Part shown: positions 1 to 5,385 of the stretch, piece by piece
Position numbering within the stretch: position 1 is the first letter of the stretch
Layout: the number at the start of each line of letters is the position of its first letter
Source: Oscillospiraceae bacterium
GTDB lineage: Bacteria > Bacillota > Clostridia > Oscillospirales > Ruminococcaceae
Assembly: GCA_900762805.1 (NCBI GenBank)
Contig: CAAFHY010000132.1
Location: 1 to 7,874, forward strand
Direction of reading: 5' to 3'
Length of the DNA stretch: 7,874 nucleotides
Notes under the pieces: generated by a model
Databases searched by the model: none
What the model was told of the DNA's origin: nothing
What the model saw: the letters and a program-made list of their open reading frames with translations, nothing else
Translations under genes and position numbers: made by a program

Positions 1-27
1 ATCAATTTTTATATTTGGGAGCAATAT

Positions 28-1416
28 ATGAGCAAACGTGTGGTAAACATTACCGAAACGGTGCTGCGGGACGCCAACCAGTCGCTGATCGCAACACGAA
101 TGCCCATCCGGGATTTCGAGCCGATCCTGGATACCATGAACAAGGCCGGCTACTATTCGGTCGAGTGCTGGGGCGGCGCCACCTTTGACAGCTGTCTGCG
201 CTTTCTGGATGAAGATCCGTGGGAGCGCCTTCGCATCATCAAGTCGCATATGCCCGACACCAAGCTCCAGATGCTGCTGCGCGGCCAGAATCTGCTGGGC
301 TACAAGCATTATCCCGATGATGTCGTAAAGCTCTTTGTCCAGAAGAGCATCGAGAACGGTATCGACATCATCCGCATTTTCGACGCTCTCAACGACCTGC
401 GCAATATCAAGGTCGCCGTTGATGAAACCATCCGCTGCGGCGGCACCGCCTCCATTGCCATTTCCTACACCACCAGCCCGGTGCATACACTGGAAAATTA
501 TGCAAAGATGGCCAAGGAAATGGAGGAAATGGGCGCCGCCTCCATCTGCGTCAAGGATATGGCCGGCGTTATGAGCCCGGCCGAGGCTTACGACCTTGTC
601 AAGGCCATCCGCGAAAGCACCAAGCTGCCCATCGTCGTCCATTCCCACTGCACCACCGGGCTTGCCTATATGACGCTGCTCAAGGCTGTCGAGGCCGGTG
701 CCGACGTGATCGACACCGCGACCTCCTGTATGTCGGGCGGCACCTCGCACCCCGCCACCGAAACGATGGTCTACGCTCTGCGCGGCCTTGGCTATGAGGT
801 CGATCTCAACGATGAGGTCATCAACGAGGTCAACGATTACTTCAAGCCGCTGCGCGACAAGTATCTGGAGAGCGGCCTGCTCGACCCCAAGGTGCTGGCC
901 ACAGACAGCAAGGCCCTCAACTACAAGATCCCCGGCGGTATGCTGAGCAACCTCATCAGCCAGCTCAAGAAGGCCGGCGCCATCGACCGCCTGCCGGAGG
1001 TGCTGGAGGAAACGCCGCGTGTGCGCGAGGATCTCGGTTATCCGCCGCTCGTCACCCCGATGAGCCAGATGGTCGGCGCACAGGCCGTTGTCAACGTGCT
1101 GATCGGCGAGCGCTACAAGAACATCAGCAAGGAGGTGCAGGCCTATCTGCACGGCGAGTACGGGCGCGCCCCCGGCAAGGTCAATGAGGAGCTGATCAAG
1201 AAGGCTCTCGGCGATCAGAAGCCCTACACCGGGCGCTTTGCCGACACGCTGCCCCCCGCCTTTGAAAAGGCCAAGGCCGAGATCGGCGCGCTGGCGCATT
1301 CCGATGAGGACGTCCTTTCCTATATCGCCTTCCCGCAGGTCGCCGAAAAGTTTTTCCAGGAGCGTGAGGCCCGCCGCGAGAGAAAGGCGGCCTACACCAT
1401 CGAAGTCATGGAATAA
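28..1416 (+). CDS. oadA: Oxaloacetate decarboxylase alpha-type carboxyltransferase subunit (no biotinyl domain)
   Basis: This cytosolic carboxyltransferase is of the OadA / pyruvate carboxylase subunit B / transcarboxylase 5S family. It removes the carboxyl group of oxaloacetate (or a similar 2-oxo acid) and places it on protein-bound biotin. The N-terminal TIM-barrel (about residues 5-270) carries the family's metal and catalytic signatures: LRDANQS with D15, VKDMAG with K176 (the lysine expected to be carbamylated) and HSHCTTG with H205 and H207. About residues 290-460 form the PYC_OADA-type C-terminal domain (KIPGGMLSN, YPPLVTPMSQ, GEYGRAPG). The protein stops at 462 aa. It lacks the Ala/Pro linker and biotinyl domain that end the roughly 590-residue enterobacterial OadA; that part is encoded separately two genes downstream. 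The start has GGGAG six bases upstream. No biotin carboxylase gene accompanies it, which favours a decarboxylase over a carboxylase. The exact substrate is inferred. Confidence 0.9.
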   Translation: MSKRVVNITETVLRDANQSLIATRMPIRDFEPILDTMNKAGYYSVECWGGATFDSCLRFLDEDPWERLRIIKSHMPDTKLQMLLRGQNLLGYKHYPDDVVKLFVQKSIENGIDIIRIFDALNDLRNIKVAVDETIRCGGTASIAISYTTSPVHTLENYAKMAKEMEEMGAASICVKDMAGVMSPAEAYDLVKAIRESTKLPIVVHSHCTTGLAYMTLLKAVEAGADVIDTATSCMSGGTSHPATETMVYALRGLGYEVDLNDEVINEVNDYFKPLRDKYLESGLLDPKVLATDSKALNYKIPGGMLSNLISQLKKAGAIDRLPEVLEETPRVREDLGYPPLVTPMSQMVGAQAVVNVLIGERYKNISKEVQAYLHGEYGRAPGKVNEELIKKALGDQKPYTGRFADTLPPAFEKAKAEIGALAHSDEDVLSYIAFPQVAEKFFQEREARRERKAAYTIEVME

Positions 1417-1428
1417 GGAGCAGAGGAT

Positions 1429-1779
1429 ATGCAGACCATTATCACAAAGACCTTTTCGATCGGCGAGTCGCTGCTGGTCAGCGTCGTGGGTATGCTGGTC
1501 GTTTTTGCGGCGCTGGTCATCATCATGCTGGTCATCAAGCTGATGACGGGCGCCTTTAACGGGAAGAAGCCGGCCGTCATCCCGGCCGAAGCCGCCGCCC
1601 CTTCCGCTCCGGCCGCTGCGCCGGCGCTGGCCCGCGGCTCATGCGGCGATGTGCAGCTGTTCGATGTTGACGACAGAACGGCTGCCGAGCTGATGGCCAT
1701 CACGGCGGACAAGCTTGATAAGCCGCTCAATCAGCTGCACTTCGTTTCAATTAAAGAAATAAATGTTGAGGAGAAATAG
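1429..1779 (+). CDS. oadG: OadG-family small membrane subunit of Na+-pumping decarboxylase
   Basis: This 116-aa protein resembles the gamma/delta subunits of sodium-pump decarboxylases, which hold the peripheral carboxyltransferase to the membrane beta subunit. Residues 15-38 form one hydrophobic helix (SLLVSVVGMLVVFAALVI), including the GMxVVF-like core usual in OadG. An Ala/Pro-rich linker follows (about 47-68). The C-terminal soluble segment (about 73-114: VQLFDVDDRTAAELMAI, then LNQLHFVSIKEI) matches in style the tail of clostridial OadG-like proteins, where it probably contacts the alpha subunit. The gene starts 12 nt after oadA, with GGAG and AGAGGA upstream, so it is probably translated from the same message. 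Short OadG proteins diverge strongly. The call therefore rests on the helix, the tail and the position between an oadA and a biotin carrier gene. Confidence 0.83.
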   Translation: MQTIITKTFSIGESLLVSVVGMLVVFAALVIIMLVIKLMTGAFNGKKPAVIPAEAAAPSAPAAAPALARGSCGDVQLFDVDDRTAAELMAITADKLDKPLNQLHFVSIKEINVEEK

Positions 1780-1782
1780 ATC

Positions 1783-2169
1783 ATGAAGTACAAGGTTACG
1801 CTCAATAAGAAGATTTATGAAGTCGAGGTCACCAACGGCGAGGCCATTCTCGCCGCAGAATATGACGCCGTTGCCGCGCCTGCGCCCGCTCCGGCCGCCC
1901 CCGCGGCTCCGGCCGCCGCTCCGGCCCCCGCCGCCGCACCCGTTGCCACGGCTGAGGGCGAAAGGGTTCTCTCACAGCTGCCCGGCACCGTGCTGGCCGT
2001 AAAGGTCAACGTCGGCGACGTTGTCAAGACCGGTGATGTTGTGGCCGTTGTTGAGGCCATGAAGATGGAAAACGACATGGTCGCCCCGTGTGACGGCACT
2101 GTCAAGCAGGTCGTCGTTAAGAAGGGCGACAATGTGGCGAGCGGTGCCGTTCTGGCCGTGCTCGGCTGA
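1783..2169 (+). CDS. Biotin carboxyl carrier protein of the decarboxylase complex
   Basis: This 128-aa free biotin carrier shuttles the carboxyl group between the alpha and beta subunits. Residues 1-27 (MKYKVTLNKKIYEVEV) are the short N-terminal segment typical of decarboxylase-associated carriers. Residues 29-57 are an almost pure Ala/Pro linker that would act as a flexible arm. Residues 60-128 are the biotinyl/lipoyl domain with EAMKMEND; K94 in AMKM is the lysine expected to be biotinylated by BirA. Conserved GDVVKTGDVVAVVEAMK and GTVKQVVVKKGDNV strands surround it. The gene is 3 nt after oadG, with GAGGAG nine bases before the start. The lengths of the alpha subunit (462) and this carrier (128) add up to about one full-length fused OadA, so this is the detached OadA C-terminus in functional terms. 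A role with another carboxylase (AccB-like) is possible but unlikely in this context. Confidence 0.93.
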   Translation: MKYKVTLNKKIYEVEVTNGEAILAAEYDAVAAPAPAPAAPAAPAAAPAPAAAPVATAEGERVLSQLPGTVLAVKVNVGDVVKTGDVVAVVEAMKMENDMVAPCDGTVKQVVVKKGDNVASGAVLAVLG

Positions 2170-2172
2170 GGA
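2168..2172 (+). promoter_or_regulatory. Ribosome binding site fixing the oadB start
   Basis: GAGGA overlaps the stop codon of the biotin carrier gene and lies seven bases before the ATG at 2180. The oadB frame stays open back to an ATG at 2090. That start would lie deep inside the carrier gene and add 30 residues unlike any OadB N-terminus. The 2180 start gives MAYIIDTLGHVW, which fits the family. Confidence 0.7.
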
Positions 2173-2179
2173 ACGGACA

Positions 2180-3370
2180 ATGGCGTATATTATTGATACC
2201 CTCGGCCACGTGTGGGAATCCACCGGTATCGCCAATATCATGAGCATCGGGCAGGTCGCCATGATCCTGCTTGCCTGCTTTATGCTGTATCTCGGCATCT
2301 TCAAGGGTGTTGAGCCGCTGCTGATGTGCGGCATCGCCTTTGGTATGCTGCTGACCAACCTGCCGATCGACGGCTCGACCACGGCGCTTTATAACCCGGA
2401 ATTCTGGACCAACGCCGCCGGCGTCGATTACGGCGAGGTGCTCAACCACGGCGGTCTCATTGATGTGCTGTATATCGGCGTCAAGACGGGCATTTATCCG
2501 TCGCTCATCTTCCTCGGCGTCGGCGCCATGACCGATTTCGGCCCGCTGATTGCCAACCCCAAGTCGCTGCTGCTCGGCGCGGCTGCCCAGTTCGGCATCT
2601 ACTGTGCCTTTGTTATGGCTGTTGCTCTCGGATTTACCGGCAACGTCGCGGCTGCCATCGGCATCATCGGCGGCGCCGACGGCCCGACGGCCATCTGGCT
2701 CACCAAGATCCTCGCGCCTGAATATCTGGCGCCCATCGCCATTGCGGCCTATTCGTATATGGCGCTCATCCCTGTTATCCAGCCGCCCATCATGAAGGCA
2801 CTCACCACCAAGAAGGAGCGTGAGATCAAGATGGAGCAGCTGCGCCCTGTCAGCAAGACCGAGAAGATCGTCTTCCCGATCCTTGTTACCATCATCGTTT
2901 GTCTCATCGTCCCGTCGGTCGCCAGTCTGCTCGGCTGCCTCATGCTCGGCAACCTGCTCAAGGAGACGGGCGTCACCGATCGCCTGTCTGACACGGCGCA
3001 GAACGCTTTGATGAACATCGTCACTATTCTGCTGAGTGTTTCGGTCGGCGCGACAGCCAAGGCCGAGACCTTCCTCAGGCTCGATACCCTCAAGATCGTG
3101 GCGCTGGGCCTCATCGCCTTCACCTTTGCCACCGTCGGCGGCATTCTGGTCGGCAAGCTGATGTGCTGGCTGTCGGGCGGCAAGATCAACCCGCTGATCG
3201 GCTCGGCCGGTGTTTCGGCCGTCCCGATGGCTGCCCGCGTTTCCCAGAAGGTCGGCCGCGAGGCCAACCCCACCAACTTCCTGCTGATGCACGCCATGGG
3301 CCCCAATGTGGCCGGCGTTATCGGCTCGGCTGTTGCGGCGGGCTTCCTGCTGGCGCTGTTTACCAAGTAG
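2180..3370 (+). CDS. oadB: Na+-translocating decarboxylase beta subunit
   Basis: This 396-aa integral membrane subunit decarboxylates carboxybiotin and couples that to Na+ export, conserving decarboxylation energy as a sodium gradient. The protein is mostly hydrophobic, with membrane-spanning stretches near residues 22-60, 97-118, 128-160, 183-203, 229-258, 276-291, 305-331 and 366-393. The signature IGGADGPTAIWL has D167, the counterpart of the essential aspartate (D203) of Klebsiella OadB. It is followed by YSYMALIPVIQPPIM (191-205), and the C-terminus has the conserved NPTNFLLMHAMGPNVAG (363-379) and IGSAVAAG. The length is normal for OadB/MmdB/GcdB. The partner alpha subunit points to oxaloacetate rather than methylmalonyl-CoA or glutaconyl-CoA as substrate. 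The gene starts 10 nt after the carrier gene and is the last of the operon. Confidence 0.95.
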   Translation: MAYIIDTLGHVWESTGIANIMSIGQVAMILLACFMLYLGIFKGVEPLLMCGIAFGMLLTNLPIDGSTTALYNPEFWTNAAGVDYGEVLNHGGLIDVLYIGVKTGIYPSLIFLGVGAMTDFGPLIANPKSLLLGAAAQFGIYCAFVMAVALGFTGNVAAAIGIIGGADGPTAIWLTKILAPEYLAPIAIAAYSYMALIPVIQPPIMKALTTKKEREIKMEQLRPVSKTEKIVFPILVTIIVCLIVPSVASLLGCLMLGNLLKETGVTDRLSDTAQNALMNIVTILLSVSVGATAKAETFLRLDTLKIVALGLIAFTFATVGGILVGKLMCWLSGGKINPLIGSAGVSAVPMAARVSQKVGREANPTNFLLMHAMGPNVAGVIGSAVAAGFLLALFTK

Positions 3371-3521
3371 CGCAGCGGCTCTTTTTCGGGCGTTTGGTGA
3401 GGCCAGGGCCGCGGGACGCTGTTTCGCGATGTCTTTGGGGCGCCCCGGCGGTTTTCGGACAGATTCCGCGAACGGTCGGCGCAGGCCTGCTGAAAAGGTC
3501 CCGGAGCAAAGGATAAAGAAG
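3371..3521. other. oadB 3' untranslated region
   Basis: This stretch of about 150 bases between the oadB stop and the terminator has no credible gene. It holds a perfect 10-base palindrome GGGGCGCCCC at 3437-3446. Around it is a weak outer pairing, GTTTCGCG (3421-3428) with CGCGAAC (3467-3473), with one bulge. Whether this folds into anything functional cannot be told by reading. Confidence 0.35.
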
Positions 3522-3558
3522 GCCCTCTGCGCGGCATACGCCGCGCAGAGGGCTTTTT
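3522..3558 (+). terminator. Strong intrinsic terminator of the decarboxylase operon
   Basis: The arms GCCCTCTGCGCGGC (3522-3535) and GCCGCGCAGAGGGC (3540-3553) pair perfectly over 14 bp around a four-base ATAC loop, followed directly by T5 (3554-3558). The A-rich bases before the left arm (AAAGAAG) can pair partly with the T run, so it may also work in reverse. It lies about 150 nt past the oadB stop and separates the two operons. Confidence 0.93.
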
Positions 3559-3578
3559 GCCGCTGTGGGGCGGCGGAT

Positions 3579-3864
3579 GGCGCTTCGCCCGCTCCCGCCG
3601 TTTTGCCGACGGGGGGCACACAGCGGCACGCCGGCCGATCCCTTATCAAGGCCTGTTGTCAGCCGCCGTGGGCTTTCGCACGGAGCGGCGGCGCTTTGCC
3701 CGCGCCCGCCGTTTTGCCGGGGGTCACGCAGCGGCGCGCCGGCCGCTCCCTTATCAAAGCCTGTTGTCAGCCGCCGTGGGCTTTCGCACGGTGCGGCGGC
3801 GCTTTGCCCGCGCCCGCCGTTTTACCGACGGGGGTCACGCAGCGGCACGCCGGCCGATCCCTTA
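3579..3864. repeat. GC-rich tandem repeat, two full units and one partial
   Basis: Unit 1 spans 3579-3689 (111 bp), unit 2 spans 3690-3797 (108 bp) and a partial unit 3 spans 3798-3864 (67 bp). Each begins GGCGCTT(T/C)GCCCGC, runs through CCGCCGTTTT, CACGCAGCGGC, CGCCGGCCG and CCCTTATCAA, and ends in GCCGCCGTGGGCTTTCGCACGG. Identity between units is high, with only scattered substitutions and a few-base indel near the CCGACGGGGG block. The 3' part of each unit can fold (GCCGC/CGTG with CACG/GCGGC, two-base bulge). Unit 3 breaks off at the palindrome CTTAATTAAG (3861-3870), with possible degenerate continuation to about 3895. No gene is supported here. Confidence 0.9.
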
Positions 3865-3973
3865 ATTAAGATTGCCGCCGGCTTCGGAAAGCTCCCGCGC
3901 GGCAGGAAAGCACGATTTTGCTCTATTTTGTCTCCTGTTGGGGCGGCTCCGTCTTTTCTTTGCTGTACTTTTG

Positions 3974-3982
3974 TGATAGAAT
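3974..3982 (+). promoter_or_regulatory. Candidate extended -10 promoter of the salvage operon
   Basis: TGATAGAAT combines the TGN extension (3974-3976) with TAGAAT (3977-3982), one mismatch from TATAAT. The only hexamer at 17-bp spacing is TTTTCT (3954-3959), a poor -35, which an extended -10 can tolerate. It lies in the one A/T-richer part of the region, 28 bases before the udk start, with no gene between. No operator or riboswitch is recognisable. Confidence 0.45.
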
Positions 3983-4010
3983 AGAGTAAATACCTTGCGG
4001 GGGAAAGATT

Positions 4011-4625
4011 ATGAAAAATGTCATGATAATCGGCATTGCCGGCGGATCCGGCAGCGGCAAGAAGACACTCACCAACAAGATCTGCGAGCGTTTTGCCGGC
4101 CGGGTCAGCGTCGTCTACCACGACGCCTACTACCGCGCCCACCCGGAGCTCAACTATGAGCAGCGCAGTCAGCTCAACTATGACCATCCCGATTCGTTTG
4201 AGACCGAGCTGATGATCGAGCATCTCAAAAGGCTCAAGGACGGCGAGGCCATCGACTGTCCCGTTTACGACTATTCCGACCACAACCGCAGCGATAAGAC
4301 CGTCCGCATCGAGCCGGCCCCCGTTATCGTGGTCGAGGGAATTCTCGTGTTTGCCGACCGGCGGCTGCGCGAGCTGATGGATATCAAGATCTTCGTTGAT
4401 ACCGACGCCGATGAGCGCATCCTGCGCCGCATCCTGCGCGACACGCGCGAGCGCGGGCGTTCGGTCGAATCGGTCGTCAACCAATACCGCCGCACCGTCA
4501 AGCCGATGCATGAGCAGTTCGTCGAGCCGAGCAAGCGCTTTGCCGATATCATCGTGCTCGACGGCGGATACAATCTGGTGGCGCTCGACATGATCATGAT
4601 GAAGATAAGGAATCACCTGTCATGA
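4011..4625 (+). CDS. udk: Uridine kinase-family P-loop kinase with altered Walker A
   Basis: This 204-aa cytosolic nucleoside kinase belongs to the uridine kinase / phosphoribulokinase family, which phosphorylates uridine or cytidine to the 5'-monophosphate. Features in order: P-loop GGSGSGKK (11-18), HDAYY (37-41) with the catalytic-type D38, NYDHPDSF (56-63), the nucleoside-binding PVYDYSDHNR (84-93), Walker B-like VVEG (107-110), the arginine-rich lid RRILRDTRERGR (139-150), and MHEQFVEPSKRFAD (166-179). Family P-loops end GK[S/T]. Here the residue after K17 is K18 (AAG at 4062-4064), followed by T19, so the Mg2+-binding hydroxyl is missing or shifted. Length is normal. The start has CGGGGGAAAG four bases upstream. 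It is the first gene of the salvage operon and its stop overlaps the next start (ATGA). A nicotinamide or nicotinate riboside kinase role is possible from context, but the YDY..H.R motif argues for uridine/cytidine. Confidence 0.78.
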   Translation: MKNVMIIGIAGGSGSGKKTLTNKICERFAGRVSVVYHDAYYRAHPELNYEQRSQLNYDHPDSFETELMIEHLKRLKDGEAIDCPVYDYSDHNRSDKTVRIEPAPVIVVEGILVFADRRLRELMDIKIFVDTDADERILRRILRDTRERGRSVESVVNQYRRTVKPMHEQFVEPSKRFADIIVLDGGYNLVALDMIMMKIRNHLS

Positions 4626-4855
4626 TAGAATTCCGCTTTGGGTCGCTCAACACATCGGGCCGCATCCGGGCCGGTGGGAAAAAGGTGACCATTACCTTCG
4701 ACAAGACTGCCGCCGCCGTCCGACAGGGCTTTACCGGCGCGCCGTCCGGCCAATCGGCACAGGAGAACGCCGCGCTCACCCGGTTGCTGGCGCTCGTCCG
4801 CCGTCACGGCGGCTGCATGACCGCCGAACAGATCAGGGAGAAGAAAGAAAAATGA
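4622..4855 (+). CDS. Unrecognised 77-aa protein in NAD salvage operon
   Basis: I do not recognise this 77-aa protein. Its ATG overlaps the udk stop by ATGA (4622-4625) and its own stop overlaps the nicotinamidase ATG in the same way (4852-4855). It is therefore probably expressed by translational coupling. AAGGA lies ten bases upstream. The N-terminal half (about 1-30) looks like short beta strands (MIEFRFG, KKVTITFD). The C-terminal half (about 44-77) looks helical and charged (ENAALTRLLALVRRHGG, AEQIREKKEK). There is no signal peptide, membrane segment, or recognisable Cys/His metal site; C65 is the only cysteine. Base composition matches its neighbours. The snug fit between two overlapping genes supports a real gene, but no function can be assigned. 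Confidence 0.6.
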   Translation: MIEFRFGSLNTSGRIRAGGKKVTITFDKTAAAVRQGFTGAPSGQSAQENAALTRLLALVRRHGGCMTAEQIREKKEK

Positions 4856-5385
4856 AAAAGCTGTTGATGGTCATCGACTATCAGGTCGATTTTGTTTCGG
4901 GGGCGCTCGGCTTTCCGGGCGCCGAAAAGCTTGACGCCGGCATTGCCGGCCTCATCGACTGCCGCCGCGCCGAGGGCTATGACATCCTCTTTACGCTCGA
5001 TACCCACGGCGCCGATTATCTGAACACGGCCGAGGGCCGCGGCCTGCCCATTCCCCACTGCATCGAGGGGACGGAGGGGCACGCGCTCTACGGCCTGACC
5101 GCCAAAGCACGCCGGCCGGAGGACACGGTGCTCTGCAAGCCGACCTTCGGCTGCGCCCGCCTGCTTGACCTGCTGCGGGAGCGCCCCTATGATGTGATCG
5201 AGCTGTGCGGCCTCGTTTCCAACATCTGTGTGCTGAGTAACGCCGTTGTGGCCAAGACCGCCTGCCCCGAAGCTGAGATCACGGTGTTTTCCGATCTCAC
5301 CGCCAGCAGCGACCCGTCTCTCAACGAGGCGGCGCTGGCCCTGCTGCGCGGGCTGCTCATTCAAGTAAAGGAGTATGACCGATGA
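4852..5385 (+). CDS. pncA: Nicotinamidase (isochorismatase-like cysteine hydrolase)
   Basis: This 177-aa cytosolic hydrolase is predicted to convert nicotinamide to nicotinate and ammonia. The isochorismatase-fold catalytic triad is present: D9 in MVIDYQVDF, K96 in CKPTFG and C126 in LCGLVSNICV, where V122-S123 would be the usual cis-peptide. The nicotinamidase metal site is also visible, with D50 and H52 in TLDTH and H69 in PHCIEGTEG. That HCxxGTxG block separates nicotinamidases from many other cysteine hydrolases. The protein is slightly shorter than typical PncA (about 180-210 aa). It overlaps both neighbours by ATGA, with AGGGAG upstream of its start. Directly downstream lies the gene for the enzyme that uses its product, nicotinate phosphoribosyltransferase, which supports the assignment. 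Another amidase substrate remains possible. Confidence 0.83.
   Translation: MKKLLMVIDYQVDFVSGALGFPGAEKLDAGIAGLIDCRRAEGYDILFTLDTHGADYLNTAEGRGLPIPHCIEGTEGHALYGLTAKARRPEDTVLCKPTFGCARLLDLLRERPYDVIELCGLVSNICVLSNAVVAKTACPEAEITVFSDLTASSDPSLNEAALALLRGLLIQVKEYDR

Noticed and set aside
1861..1950. Ala/Pro codon run in the biotin carrier as a DNA repeat element
   Set aside because: It is in frame and is the usual flexible linker of biotin carriers; the DNA repetitiveness follows from the protein sequence.
2090..2179. Upstream ATG extending oadB by 30 residues
   Set aside because: It lies within the biotin carrier gene; the added residues do not resemble OadB, and the 2180 ATG has its own GAGGA site.
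2117..3649. 510-codon open frame on the minus strand opposite oadB and the terminator
   Set aside because: It is the mirror of oadB, spans the terminator and repeat, and has low-complexity composition; an artefact of base composition.
3579..3864. CRISPR array
   Set aside because: Units are about 110 bp and similar throughout; there are no short identical repeats separated by unique spacers, and no cas genes nearby.
3306..3869. Open frames on the plus strand through the tandem repeat, giving repeated peptides
   Set aside because: Unit lengths of 111 and 108 bp are multiples of three, so several frames stay open together. The frames start inside oadB or the terminator, have no ribosome binding site, and encode Arg/Pro/Ala-rich peptides.
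3861..3870. CTTAATTAAG palindrome as an operator or integration site
   Set aside because: A single short palindrome at the repeat edge, with no matching second site or target duplication visible.
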